Assembly (NCBI RefSeq): GCF_023053635.1
Contig: NC_086178.1
Location: 89,512,226 to 89,576,225, forward strand
DNA: 64,000 nt
Direction: 5' to 3'
Source: Elgaria multicarinata webbii
Taxonomy: Eukaryota; Chordata; Lepidosauria; Squamata; Anguidae
This document shows, piece after piece, positions 10,976-24,844 of the stretch. The number at the start of each line of letters is the position of its first letter. The first letter of the stretch is position 1. A program made the translations under genes and the position numbers. The notes below the pieces were generated by a model. It searched no databases. It worked only from the letters and a program-made list of their open reading frames with translations, and had not been told where the DNA came from.

Positions 10976-13304
10976 TGCCAAATTGTTTGTTAGACCTATA
11001 CACTGTGAAAATAGTCCCTTCCTAAAATGTAAGCATCTCATATGGAATGGTATGCAATGTATGAGATAAGCAAAAAAATACAGTTTTCCTGTACAACAAA
11101 AATAATTTCAGTTTGAAAATACAACCTTCATGTGAAATACGATTATACACAATTTTATAGTTTTGTAAAACTAGTTAGTTAAAATATTTTTAAACATCTC
11201 ATAATACCATTATCTTAAATTTCATTTGAATCTATGCAACAGGAACCACTAATATCCAAAAATACCAAGAATGAAAATGTTTTGCTATAAAAGTTATATA
11301 TTTTAAATTCTTATCAGGTAAGATTGTACATAATTTTCCATATAACACATTTAAAAGGAGCATTTTCATAAACACTTTAGAAGCAATACTTTAAGAACCT
11401 GCCTTTATGACAAGAGTCAACTTTTCAAACTCAGTGTCATTTACTCTGATTGTAGCTGTGGAGTCATTGTTAATTGGTTACTATTTTTCCTTCCAAAGAA
11501 ATACCCATTAATTTTATCACAGTTTACATCAGACACTGATATATACTCTTTACTCCATGCAGGGTTCTAATTCCAAGCTTGGTAGGCGCTTTGATACATA
11601 TACAAAGTCTCATAATATGCAGGCTTTCATATTCACTTCAGTTAGAGGTAGGCAGCTCTGTGCGTTCAAAATAAAGGAACCATCACGTTGCTTCCTCCAT
11701 TATGCGAATAGGGAAGACTCTGCGTGTGCCGGATCTCTATACAAACCAGAGCTATAACATACACAAGAAGCTGTAGCATCAGGAAATATAAAGACGACTT
11801 TCACAATTATGTCTTGAAGTTTATGCTACTTGGGTATCACTCTAAACGGCTTCCTATGAACAGGAAATTACAGAACGGAAATGATGGAATTAGCTAATAA
11901 ATCATGGGAATAGAGAGTGCACTACAGTAAAGGAAGCCATACTACAACATTTAGAGTTTTTATCCCCTTTTCTATTAACCAGTGAGATTTATAAAAGGTT
12001 AATTTCAGAACTGTTTAGACATCAGTGTGTAAAATCCATCTGAATTTGTGTTCCTCTAGCTGAAACTCAAGTGGGTTACTTCCATAATTACACCAAGCTT
12101 TTCTCAGTTTCCAGTTTAAAGTACTCTATTTTCCAAATGGAAAGACTTCTTTTTATTCAGTAAGTCTAATGATTCCAACTATAAAATCTGAAAACTAGGT
12201 GTGAGTCCTTTCTGTAATGTGATCCATCATGTTCTAGATAATTTAAATATTGTAAGCAAAACAGCAATGAACAATTATAGTACTAATACTATTGAGCACA
12301 AGATATGAAATTATATTCACACTGGCGTATGACAAGAAATACTTTCTGCCTACACTAGACATTTTCACTTTTTATATATATAAAAATATCTGTGTTAACA
12401 GAAAACTGTCAACGAGAACAGGAGTACTATAGAATAGGCTACCCACAAGAAAAAAAAACTGATTAGGACAAAATAGCATAATAAGTTTTTTCAGAATATG
12501 GCTTAAATTACTTCATAGAATTCCTCTAATCATCCATAAAGTTAGTATCACTTTTAAATATTTGTTATTGGCTTTTATTATTAAGGCTCTCTTTATAACC
12601 TATAATAAAATTGCTTATCAATATAGCATTTGTTTCTGTATCAACACACTTGAAATATAAAATATATATTTTTAAGTAAATCTATTTCTATTTACCATAT
12701 TTTGCTTCCAATTTAAATTAATATTTTAGTGAACCGTAATCAGTGAAAACACAATTCTTTTGATAGTGACTTTTGTCCAATTAGCATATACTGTAAGACG
12801 CTAGAAGAAGGTTCTGTTTAAGCAGTCCAAAAAAACCAAATGCAGGAAACAGGAAGTGTCTATTGAAACATTCCCCTGCAATACCGCTGTGACCTGGCAC
12901 TTTCATTAACTTCGCATGCTCAGTGATAGTTTCCTTGGTTACTTGAGATTTGAACATAAGCATATTGTTCTCTGACACAATTAGAAAATGGCCTTTTAAA
13001 TACAATTCTATGCCACGTACATTCCGCAATATGCTCATAATGGTAGATGTGGGTCGTGCATTGCAAGTAGCCATTCTATTTGCCCAATCTCCTTACTGCC
13101 TTTTCGTCATGTGTGTGTGCGGAAAGAAAAACCTGCCATAAAATTAAATCAAGTCTTTTTATGCCAGCCCAATATTTGTCTATACTAATGCCAGGTTCAG
13201 ATGCAACACTAAGACAAGCAGGCTCAAAGCTTGGGCTTACATGTTCTCCCCTCCCCTTTATGCACAAGGGGAAGTTTAAAGCTTCAAGTTGTGGTTTGTT
13301 CCAA

Positions 13305-13373
13305 ATTTATTTATTTATTTATTTATTACATTTCTATACCGCCCAATAGCCAGAGCTCTCTGGGCGGTTCACA
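13305..13373 (-). repeat. L2-type LINE 3' end (hairpin family A), reversed
   Basis: (TTTA)n tail followed by TACATTTCTATACCGCCCAA TAGCCAGAGCTCTCTGGGCGG. It is inserted within the presumed IPMK 3' UTR, antisense to the LINE's own strand but sense-oriented with IPMK. Confidence 0.85.
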
Positions 13374-13679
13374 AAATTGTAGTTTCTCATTACCCCTGGA
13401 AATAGGGTTTTGTTCAAATCAGGATATTAAGCCAGTTTGATTGAACTAACCAGTTTCCCATATTTGAATGTAAAAGGAACTACAATTTGTTCAAAACTAT
13501 GAGCCTTAAACTTCTCCCATGCAAAAGAGGGAAGGGAGAGCGCATAAACCTGAGGCTCATGCCTACTTGTCTGCATCATGGTTTAACGTTATATTTTAAC
13601 TAGGCCCAGAGAACTCTTTAGATATCTTATCCAACAGCATCCTCTTGAAATCATCACAATCAGGGAGAAATCTTTGCCA

Positions 13680-13808
13680 AGTATTGCCCTCCAGATGTGT
13701 TGGACTGCAACTCCCATCATCCCCATCCAGCATGCCCAATGGCCATGCTGGCTGGGGATGGTGGAAATAGTCCAACACATTTGGAGGCACCAAGTTGAGA
13801 AACGCTGT
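13680..13808. mobile_element. Palindromic hAT-like MITE
   Basis: Left arm CCCTCCAGATGTGTTGGACT GCAACTCCCATCATCC and right arm GGGATGGTGGAAATAGTCCA ACACATTTGGAGGCACC are inverted copies. Same family as 42740-42875. Confidence 0.75.
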
Positions 13809-14951
13809 CACAGTGTGTGTGACTCAACATAAATATAATTTCTACCTATTCCATATGGGTTGGATCAAGACTTGTGCCCAGTGCAGTTCTGTTGGAGAAA
13901 GGGAGTGGGACAGCAATTTTCATAGATTCTCCTTTCACTCTGCAGCCCCCAGTGCCACCTTCCACATTGTTCTGGAGGGGGTGAAGAGAAAAATCAGTGA
14001 AAGTCATTGCCTCACCTCTCTCCTTTAATGACAGCCTTAGCTGGATCCCAGTTCCCCCCTGCAAACAGAAAGAGACCTTTCATTCATGGAGGGGCAAGTC
14101 TGAAACTAACCCTATAAAATTAATTGCCCACACCAAAAAAAATGGCCAATTCATCATCTTATTTTAGTAAGTGATTTCAGATATGAACACGTATATTTAG
14201 TTTTGCTGCTTCACTGCAATATCCAAAGACACCTTGAGTACCTAAATATAAATCTTATAAACAAAATAGGGCCTCTGAAACACAAGACGTTCAAAACAGC
14301 ATTTAGCATGTTTCTTTTCCTCTTTTACATGGCTGACACCTATTTTACAGTCTTTGAAAATACTTCAATAGCACCTACATAATACACAGTAAGAATATAC
14401 TATAAGTTTAGCCATGAAGAGATGAACACTCCTAACCAGTTTTAAGAATGCAGCAGTATGATCACATCTCACTAAAAATGCTGGTTCAGTTAGAAAACAG
14501 ATTTTAGGTATTTATCTCTCAGAAATAGGATTAACTCCAGTTTTAACGATGTGGTAAACACCCAAGGATAATATTCTAATATTCTTTTAATAACCCGTTA
14601 GAGATATGGCTCAGTGTTCTGGCTGCATGAACAGAGTTTAATTAAGCTAAAACAATTAAGGGTATGAGAAAACTCAATCATTTTATCCAATATTCCCCAA
14701 ACTCAGGTAAACTTCATTTGTTAAATGAAAGTTCCTACAACCACCAGTTAAATTTCATTAGCTTCTCTCTTATTTTACTAAACAGAATAATTTTCCTGAG
14801 TAAGATTATAAAAGACTTGATCATTCTACCAAAAGTACAAAGACAAGTAAAATGTAGAACAATACAAACCAACATATAACAGGATCACAAGTGCAGAAAT
14901 GTTGTTGCTTTTCATTGTAATTGGCCCCCAATAGAAATCATTGCAAAAAAA

Positions 14952-15571
14952 TTAGGTATCTAAAATATTTTGAAGGACGGTAATTAAGTTCTTCAGACCA
15001 TGAATGTAGCCCTCATCTCGTGCGTTGCTGGGGAACACATGCGCAAAATCTATCATCCTGATTTCAACCTCTGCACTTTCTGGCTGAGTAGTGGGCATGT
15101 GGCAGAAAACTTTTTCCAACTGAGGTATAACATTTCCATTCAAATGTTTTTGCGAAAAACAAGCACTGCTCTTCCATATGTTATCTTGTTCCACGTTTTC
15201 AACTTTTAGTGAAATTTGACTCTGGTGCCTTTTGTGAAGTGCATACATTTTAGAGAAGCCTTTACCTACAGAGGTCTCTACCTTGTTGTTTTCTGTAGAA
15301 TTGATCACATGAATGTTGTTGTTATACTCCAGTGTGTTGCCACTTGGCACTTGCCCCTTGGACATTCTTCTCTTCTCACCCAGAGTAACATCATTTAACC
15401 ACGTAGTTGTCATTGGAGACAAGCCATCATAGACAAATAGTAAGGAACTTGCATAAAAGTTAAGCTGCTTCTGGCTCTCAAACCACTGCAATATTTCTCT
15501 AATCTTTTGAATACTGGCAGCTACAGCATCTTTTCTCAGATTGTATCCATTATAGAAAAACCGAGCCACAC
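14952..15571 (-). CDS. IPMK: IPMK coding exon 6 (last)
   Basis: Starts after an AG acceptor (CTTTCTTGCAG) and encodes residues 221-425 plus the stop. It carries the C-terminal half of the kinase: RKDAVAASIQKI helix, LNFYASSLLFVYDG with the SSLL motif, a variable insert (about 270-345), and the DFAHVFPSN active-site segment ending in ILDT. The human insert has a basic run RHRKIYTKKHHSQ; here the equivalent is LHKRHQSQ, five residues shorter. Confidence 0.98.
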
Positions 15572-18500
15572 CTGCAAGAAAGAAACCACTGCAATTACTG
15601 GCCACAGAAATAAACTGCTTCAGTACGTAAGGGTTATCATTTTAAAAGGCAAAATAAAGAGCAGTTTTAAGCTATTCTGATAACAGAATTCAGGCTCTAA
15701 CCAGTGTTTACAGGCTTCAGTAATATACAGTCCTTAGATAAGATGCTTCATTATTCACATTTAAAATTCAGACAAATGTGCTAATTCAGATTTCCTGCCA
15801 CCAAAATATTAACTGCAGTAACTAAAGGACTGCATGGGATAATTTTGAAATGATCGGATATACATCCAGTACCCATCTAGGTCAAGCTGTTCACATGCTG
15901 GTGGTTCGGTAACCTGAACTTACATCCCACAGGAACAGTAAAGGCCAGAACGTCTGCATAGTCCAAAACCCAAGCCTACGCGGCAGGGTTTTGCTATTTT
16001 ATTGTTTTACTCTGTACAGCACCATGTACATTGATGGTGCTATATAAATAATAATAATAATAATAATAATAACGTATGCTGTCACAGGATTCTCCCACAC
16101 TATATTGTATCTTTAGAAAGGAGTGAAAACATGCCTGCTTCAGACTGTCCCGCCTCCCCACTGTTTTGCTGGCATATTGTGATGTGGCTGTTGCCAGCTT
16201 CAAATCTTGCCTCTGACATAACATTAAGGAGGCCCCCATCTTTCAACCTCTTGCTCCCTCCCCCAATGCAATAGGGGGATAATACAATTGATGTACATTA
16301 CAGAGTTATTCTAAGAATTACTGATACTGTAAGGGGAATCATTTTAGGAACACTCAAAACACAATATCAATGCTCAGTACATTTAGCTGTCACCAAATGT
16401 GCTGAACCTTACATAATGTAATAAACAGTAAAAAAAAAAACAGGAAACCCTATATAAAACATTCTTAATCCTATCCATATATATCTGGGAAATAAAGAGA
16501 AAACCCTCCCTTCTTCTACCCTCTCACAAAACAGTCCCTATTTCTCCCTCTTCCTCTTAATCACCGATTTAAATTGTGCCACCTAGTAATCCTGCATACT
16601 AAAGGCTGTTTTATTGTATGCTACTGGCCGCTTTCTAACATGTAGTTTACAACTTTTAGGCTCAGCATTCTTGTAATAAAGACCTACATTGCCTATGTAT
16701 GAGGTACAGTTAACTAAATTACAAACATTACCATCTTTTATTGTCTCTTTTGTTAAGCCTCTTCCATAGTGCTGGTTCTGCGTCTCATAGCTGTCAGAAT
16801 GGATGTGATAAACCTTAAAAACACAAGAAGTAGTAATGTGTTTCTCTGTCTGATTTCTTAAGTTTCTTTGTCCTACAATCAGTAAAATAAGTGAATTGCA
16901 TACACACACAACCACCTTCCCAAAACATCTATGAACACAAGCCAAAAACTCCTGTTAACTTCAAATTCAAGGCGGGGGAGATCTGTATTAAAATTAAAAT
17001 TATCCGATTAATAACTGGAGCCTCACTAAAATCACCATATCAGTCAAACAAGAAAAAACACACTTATTTTTATTTTTCTATCTGGCTAGGGAAATTATAA
17101 TCATAACCTACTGCCTGAAAGCTAATTGTTTAGATTTTGAATGTTTAGAAGTTTAAAAGCACATTTTTTTTCATAAGATTAATGAACCAGAATAAGCCAA
17201 TTAACACTTCACTAAAAGAATATTATGCAAGAACTTTACAGTAAATAAAATCTTTTAAGGCAAGCAAATTCAAACAAGATAAGACGGAAAAGATACTTTC
17301 AGCTTTACTGAGGTTCCTAGGTGCTCACATTAGGCTGATTCAAAATATGCATACTTGAGTTAGCATCCACCAAAGAATGTCAGATAAATTTCCAAGGAAA
17401 AAAATATTTTACTGCTAATAGCTGCTGCTTGGCTGACAGGATGGTTAGGGGCTTTGCTCACAGACCAAGTGGTCCCTGCTTGTCATAGCCAGTGATACAG
17501 CATCCAGTTTGAATGGATAAGGTCCCAGGTTGAATTTCATTGTTCTTCAGTTAAAAGGATTGCTAGAACCAATACTTGGAAAGACTTCTTTCCTGTGACT
17601 ACTAGTCTACTACTGTACAGGATAGATAGTACCCAGCTGGGTCAATCAATTGTTTGATTCAGCATAAAGACAGTTTAGTTTGTTGTTATTTTATATCAGG
17701 TAGATAAAAATATATACCTCCCACATACAATTAATATACTTACCAGAATCAAATACTGTTTTTAGCAATATTTTGTGAATTTTACAAGGAAATCTGTATC
17801 TTGAGCATACCTGCATGTAGCTGGGTACATATAGGAATCAACTGAATAAATCCTGCTGAGAAATCAGCTATCATGACTTACTTTGGGATAGGACATAACG
17901 CTCTAAACCAAAGGTTATTTTAACATACATAAAAGTTAGAACAAAAATATTACACAAACAATGGCTGCTTTTGAACATTTGTGAAACCATTTATGAAACC
18001 ATGGGCAAGCATTGTACCTGTGAGCTCTGTCCCCCTGACCCTATCCCTCAGCTCTTGTTGTTGCAGAGACCCTGGTTTGCATTAAGACAGGGTTCCCCTT
18101 TACATCCAGACTAGGGAACTCTGGTTCAGATCCTGGCTTATTATCCTGTTTCACTAACCAACATTAAACAAGAGTTCCCTGTTTGAGACATAAAGGAAAC
18201 TCTGACTTAATGCAAGCCAGGATCTCCACAATGGAAAGAAGGCATGGATAAATAGGTAAGTGTGCAGCCTCAGTGTTCATCCACGTGTTCATAAACCATG
18301 GTCCATGAAGTCATGGATGAATGCAGCCATTGATAATCAAGTAATGCTAGCTCATTGCCAATGTTACTAAGTGGAACAATGCAATGCAGAGTACGGGGAG
18401 GGGAGAAAAGACAGGCAGGACTGTTAGAGGAGGAAGTAGTAAAGGAGGAAGGATAAAGCACTGTGTAGTAAAGGAGGAAGGATAAAGCACTGTGAAAAAG

Positions 18501-20081
18501 CTAAGAGGAGGAGAAAAATATATATTAAAGTGATTAGAGTTCTCTACATTAAAAAAAGGGAAAAGATGCTGTTCAGATGTTTTCATTCTGGGGTTGTACT
18601 TGTGGTGGGGTAAGAACAGGACTTAGGCTTGTGTACTCTGCCCCAATTCAGTCACCTACACTTTCCTACAATAAGGGAAGCAGGTAAGAATACATAAGAA
18701 AAGGTATATAAATCTATTCCCACCTCTCTTCATGGGGGAAAATATCTTCTGGACAGGGTTTCAACCGCCCACATCTGTTCAAGAGCATCAAATGATTTAA
18801 AAGCCAATGAAAAACAACATCTTACCCTCATGCCAAGCACCAAGAACCCAATCTCCTCCATTAGTGGGTACTTGCTGACCTGTTGCTTAATCTTCTCAGC
18901 AGAAGCATATGGATCATAGCTTTTCTGACCTATTTTTACATCCATTATGCATGGCTTTTTAAACCTGTGTGTCACATCTTCCAGTTTCAGGTACAAATCT
19001 ATTAATTAATCAGAATGAACAAATCAATAGTATAATCTAACTAATAAGCCTACTCATTAGAGGTTGATGGAAATTAACGTAGTAAGTATACAAGTATAAA
19101 GATTAAGTAGTAGCTTACAAGCAACATTATTTTGAATTCTGCATTATAGGGCACCTATGAAGACAGGTATGAGTCAGCTGGTAAACATAGGATCTACCCA
19201 CAATTGTTAGTATTCAAGATAAAGAAGCAGAAACAAGAAAAACCCGAACAAGCCAATGTGTTTCAAGTTTATTGAAACACATACATGACACCTTAATCTT
19301 TTCTATTCAAACAGAAGCTATCAAGGCTTATCCCCTGCCTGGGCCTACCATATTAATTTTGTCTGTATCCAAATGTATTCGTTCACACTTAAACCTAAAA
19401 GGGTATCATAGACTTATGATTAATACTACTTTACTTGTGAACTAAGCAGCTTAAACTTGATTTATACCAATTATATTCATTCAAAATTTATATAAAAATA
19501 TCATAACATTATCCTTGTTAGTGTGAGCAGTTGAACACATTTTGATATACAAATGCTGCACTAGGTCTAAATATGGTCAACTCAATATTTCAAAAAGCAG
19601 CCCCTATTTACAAAACATTCTTCCATCAGCAAAGCATATGAGTATATTGTTTCATGATATTCTACATCATAAGCTTTATTATAAAGTTATGAGATACTCA
19701 GTTTCTGACATTTCCAGAAGAACCACCCCAGGAGTTATCATAAAATTGGAGCCTAGCACACTGTGAGTTTTAGCAGTCATACCATTGGGTGCAGTAGGTG
19801 GTGACCAGGTCCCATAATATTTTGGCAAATACTTTCGGAGTTCTAGAAACACAGAGTCTTCACAGCCAGCAGCATATACCTGAAGTAAGACATTATAAAG
19901 AAATACATTTCGACCTGTGAAAAACTATCCATTTCCCTCCTATGGCAAACAAATTTACATATTGAAAACTTCTGTATGTTTTAAAACTTTAAACACAAAG
20001 AAATACACAATTAGAAATGAAAACAAAGCTTTCCTCCAAAATTAAGGATATGAATGGATACTGTTGTTTTTATACTGTTTT

Positions 20082-20123
<42 letters not shown>

Positions 20124-23100
20124 TAAATTGTATACTTTTAATGTTTACTATTTTTAAATGTTGTAAACCGCCCAGAGAGCTTCGGCTGTGGGGCGGTATA
20201 TAAATGTAATTAAATAAATAAATAAATAAATAAATGAACAGGATTGACTACTGGTCAAGTCCTACAAACAATATAGGTTTGAGTATCTTGTTGAAAAAAA
20301 AGAACTGAAAACACTAAATTTTGTTTTATTCTGTTTTTATTTTCATTTTACCTTGTACACCGCTCCGAAATTTTTCAATGGGGAGCGGTATATAAATATT
20401 CTAAATAAATAATGATAATAAAGCACACAAGTTCTTATAGAATCTGTGGAGGACAAGGTAATCTAATCAAAGATTTTGGGGGAATACAAGTGGCCTGGCT
20501 CAGATGGAGGCAGGGAAGTCTGGGAAGTCTCTATCAACAGTCAAAAGTGTGTATGAGGGGAATAATCTTTTAGTGATGCATCAATCATTTGCTTAAAATG
20601 GCTTAAAAGTCTTGAGAAGAGTATTACACTGGAATGATAGAACAACCCTGGAAAGCTCTTTGATGGGTAGTATTGAGTAAATACAAAATCTCTTAACACA
20701 GCTTATGAACTAGAGATGAGCAATTTGTGACCCTCTAGATGTCTTGGCCTACAACTCATATCAGTCCTAGCTAGCATAGCCAATGGTGAGAGATGATGGG
20801 AGCTGGAACCAAAACATTTAGAGGTTCATCAGATGAGCCTTTTATCACACGTTTGCTACTACCCATTCACAGATGTGCGCACATCCTTTAGACGATGTCG
20901 TCAGCCTTCTGCGTGCCTTTTGCTCGTTTTTCCGTCACAAAATAGACCTCTTTTAATCCAACTCTTTTTAGAAAACAGAATGTGCTGCAATCTCCCACCG
21001 TGTGCAGAAAAAGCAACAAAATTAAAACAGCCCCTGAATGGACCATGTGGAGAGAAGCGATGGTAAGGGAATGCGATTTTCCCCTGTGTGACGATGCTCT
21101 TAGAGGGCTACATGTGCTCACCCCTGCTATAAGGTGGGTATATACTTGATACACAAGAGTAGTCACTGTTAGAAGATGCCTCTAAAACTCTGTAAAACTA
21201 GTAAAAGAACAAGTCAACTTGCTTTCTCATTGACTGCATTTGGTTAAAGCAACAGATGAACAAATTCTACTGCTCACCTACACGGTTGCACAAGAATGCA
21301 TTTATTTATTTCGCGCAGTTCTTCGCTTGTCATTCAATACCGTATTTCTTCGATTGTAAGATGCCATCGATTGTAAGACGCACACTAATTTCAGTACCAC
21401 CAACAGAAAAAAAAGCTTTGATTCTAAGAAATAATAAACGCACCCGTGATTCTAAGATGTACCCCCGTTTTTAGAGATGTTTATATGGGGGGAAAAGTGT
21501 GTCTTAGAATCGAAGAAATACGGTATTAGGCTTGAATAGCCATTTCTATTATAACAAATAGTTAGATCGTGTTTTTTTATAGCAAACACAAGCTTCCAGC
21601 AAAGCCATACAGCAAACCACACCACTAATCAAGAACAGAAGAAAATAAAATCCTCATATTTTCAGCTCAACACTAGGACTAACTCCTAAGTAACACCAAA
21701 TGCTATCTATTTTATAACTTAGAATGCTGCCATTTCTATACAAAATTAAACTTTGACCACTAGCTGGCAACATCTGCAGAAGCAAAATGTTAAGCATATA
21801 CTTTTCAGAGACAGAATGACAGTTCTGTTGTTCTTCTCTGATTTTCAGTGTCACTGGAACAAAACCATAAAATCGAGTTACTGCATTTACAAAGTACTGC
21901 TGCCCATTATATAAAACAAAACTGCTTTCAGGCCCTTGGTGACAGAAAATGCAGTAGATCAGACAAGGTGAGAAAAAGCAGTTGACAAAACACAGATTGC
22001 AATGACTGCCCCCTATCAAGACCAGTAAAAAGCTGAAGCTTGCTAACAGGTTAATTTTAGGACCCTACATTTTTTTTTAAAAAAAAAAATTAAACAAATT
22101 CTGATGATTACTCATTTTACAAGCTTTTCCCCACAAACACAATTATATATAGCTGTCAATCTGCAGAAGTGGCATGATACTCAAACGGCTTACACTGAAG
22201 AAATTATAGGGCCTGGTAAGCACTGCTAGAAAATATGCTTCATGGCATGAGACGATTCCTAAATGGGGCAATTGCACACTGCTTTTGGCTTTAATAGGGA
22301 ATGGAATCATTTGTAGCCGAATGTTTCAGCACAAGCTGTTCAAGAGCTCTTATAGTAACGAACTGTTTACATTTCTCGCAATGTGCACACTAGTGTTACT
22401 CTAGGCAACTCCAGTGAGAGGTAGGTAATATGCATGCTCTAACTCAGCCAAAGGAAAGTATCCACTTTTTTTAAGTATTAGCTTTTGCTCTATTGACAAT
22501 CTGCAAATAATTGCTAGGATATGTTAACCATGCCATAAGATCCAGTAACTGCTACCAGTTACACAACCACTAGCTTCCTGTACAATATGATTTCAGGGTA
22601 ACAGCAGAAGAAAAATTCTGGCACACATTAACAATTATTCTGCCTGTTACCCCAGAACCAGCCCTGATTTTATGCAATGTTCCAGTCCTTTTCCCATCTC
22701 ATCAGTCTTCTTTTCTTCACAAAACTCATGCGTAAATAGCCAACTCTCTAACGTTGCTAAGTCACATCTAGCATGAGGCTCATTCATGGAAACAGAAAAA
22801 AGAGAAGAACCCATGGTGAGTGCTGTGTGGACATGATTGACCCAATTTAGAGACCAACAACTAAAGGATCAACATCAACATTTCTGACTGTGTTTAATTT
22901 CTAAAATGTGAAGGGTCTGAGTTCAATGCTGCCTAGAAATTACATACTTTGATATACAGACTCTGTATCCAAGATGTGTGGGGCAGCTAATACCTACTGG
23001 GAAGAAACACTCAGTTGGCATTTACAGTAGACTCTGAGGCTGAATTTGAAGAACTCAGTATCAAATAACTTGTGAAGTTATCCCACCTATTTTATGCATC

Positions 23101-24794
23101 TCTATGTGACTTAAGTTTTTTTAATTCATAGAGACAAATTAAGATCAATTAAAAACAAAAACAAAACTAGTGTTCAACCTATACAATGTATATCTGAATA
23201 AGAATGTTTTATGATGCTCCATAAACATCAGAAGTGAAAGAATGTGTCAGATTTCCAGAGGAAGTTGATTCAAAGGAGAGAATCTAACTTAATTCGCTGT
23301 AGCAGCACATTCTAGAGTAAGAACTGCCATTAATACCTTGTTAACTCCAAAATTAAACTACAACCAACACAATATGTTGCACTACTCTTGCAAGACTGGT
23401 CAGATATTCAGCTGTGCAGAGAATGGTGCTGTGCCTCCTGATGGGGAAGGGGTCACCAGCAATATCTCGCACTCAGGAGCCTACAAATTTGCTTTCCATG
23501 GCAAATGTCCCTCTTAATTCTGGTAAGTGCAACAAAGTTCAACTCTCCTCCCAAGCTTGGAAGTTGTCATTGTTGCCTTTTGAAGGTGGTGGTCTAAGTG
23601 TATCAGAAACCCAGTCTGACACAGAAGTTCCAGTTCTTCTAAGCTTGGGAGGAGCAGGGAGAGATACACAAAAGGCATCACCTTATCTTGCATATCTATG
23701 ACCTTGTGCTGGGTATCAGAAATAAGGGAAAGCAAAATTTGTGGATTCCTGGCTACACTAGCACTCCACCATTTGTGGAGACCACCAACAGTACTTTAAA
23801 TGTTCAAATGCTTAGTGTCATCTTCCTCCTGTATAGGTTTGATCACATTCTCCAAGACGGAACAAGAATACCATCTTGAGACTTGGCAATTTTGATGCCA
23901 AGTTGGGATAGTAAGGTTTTGCAGTGATAGTCACACAGATAAATAGTGTAGTTCAACTCTACTTGAAGGTATATTTTTTTCAGATAGTTAAAAGGATGAA
24001 TCACAAAAAGACATTTACCTGGTTATAGAATTCTAGTTCTCTGGGCCCTCGAGGTGGTGGCTGCAACTGTTTGAGGACTGTGCCATCAGGATGCTGCAAT
24101 ATTCCTGGGAGACAACAAAGACATTTGTTCATTCCTAAGCTTTGCTATAAGAGACGCTGATCTTCAGACTATGAAACAACTTCAACAGTTATTAATAATT
24201 CAAATATGTGCTGAGTTCTCCATAAAGATAAGAAACTGACAACTACACTAGCAATTGTAAAAACAAAAGTGGTCTAAGAAAATAATTAAGATATTAAAGG
24301 ACCTATTCTTTTTAAATGAAGGGGAGATTCTGTATTTCCAGCATGATGCAAACCATACATACTGGTTTCCAGGACTGTCCAGATGGCTCAAGGGAAAGAC
24401 TAAGGGAGAGAGATACTTCAACAATTTGAAAGACTGTATTCTCCCTTATGAGCCTGCCCATGCTTTAAGATCTTCTGGAGAAGCCCTTCTTTCAGTCCCA
24501 CCATCTTCACAGGCACGCTTGGGGGGAACATGGGAGAGGGCCTTCTCGGTGGCTGCTCCAGTGCTTTGGAACTCTCTTCCCAGGGAAGCTAGGCTGGCTC
24601 CCTCCTTGATGGGTTTTCAGAAGCAGGCTAAAACTTGTTTGTTCCAGCAGGCCTTTGGAGAGTAATTTGGTCCTCCATCTATGTTAATGACTTTTAATTT
24701 TGTTGTGTATTTTAAACGTTTTTTGTTTGTTTTTTACACTTCTTTTCCTAGGTTTTACAGCCCCAGTATTGGGCAAAAGGCGGGATACAAATAA

Positions 24795-24844
<50 letters not shown>

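Larger units (their letters stand above)
8660..14951 (-). other. IPMK: Probable 3' UTR of IPMK
   Basis: After the IPMK stop codon comes about 6.3 kb of AT-rich DNA with few mobile elements compared with its flanks, as expected for a long, constrained 3' UTR; mammalian IPMK mRNAs also have a multi-kilobase 3' UTR. A variant poly(A) signal ATTAAA (minus strand) lies at 8685-8690, and other AATAAA signals on the minus strand near 9869, 12151 and 12573 could give shorter forms. Insertions inside it are a LINE tail (13305-13373) and a MITE (13680-13808). The end point is inferred; transcript reads would settle it. Confidence 0.55.

Noticed and set aside
23545-23654. 14-bp inverted repeat (CTCCTCCCAAGCTT) 80 bp apart as a transposon
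   Set aside because: Arms are short, and the sequence between and around them shows no target duplication or family likeness.
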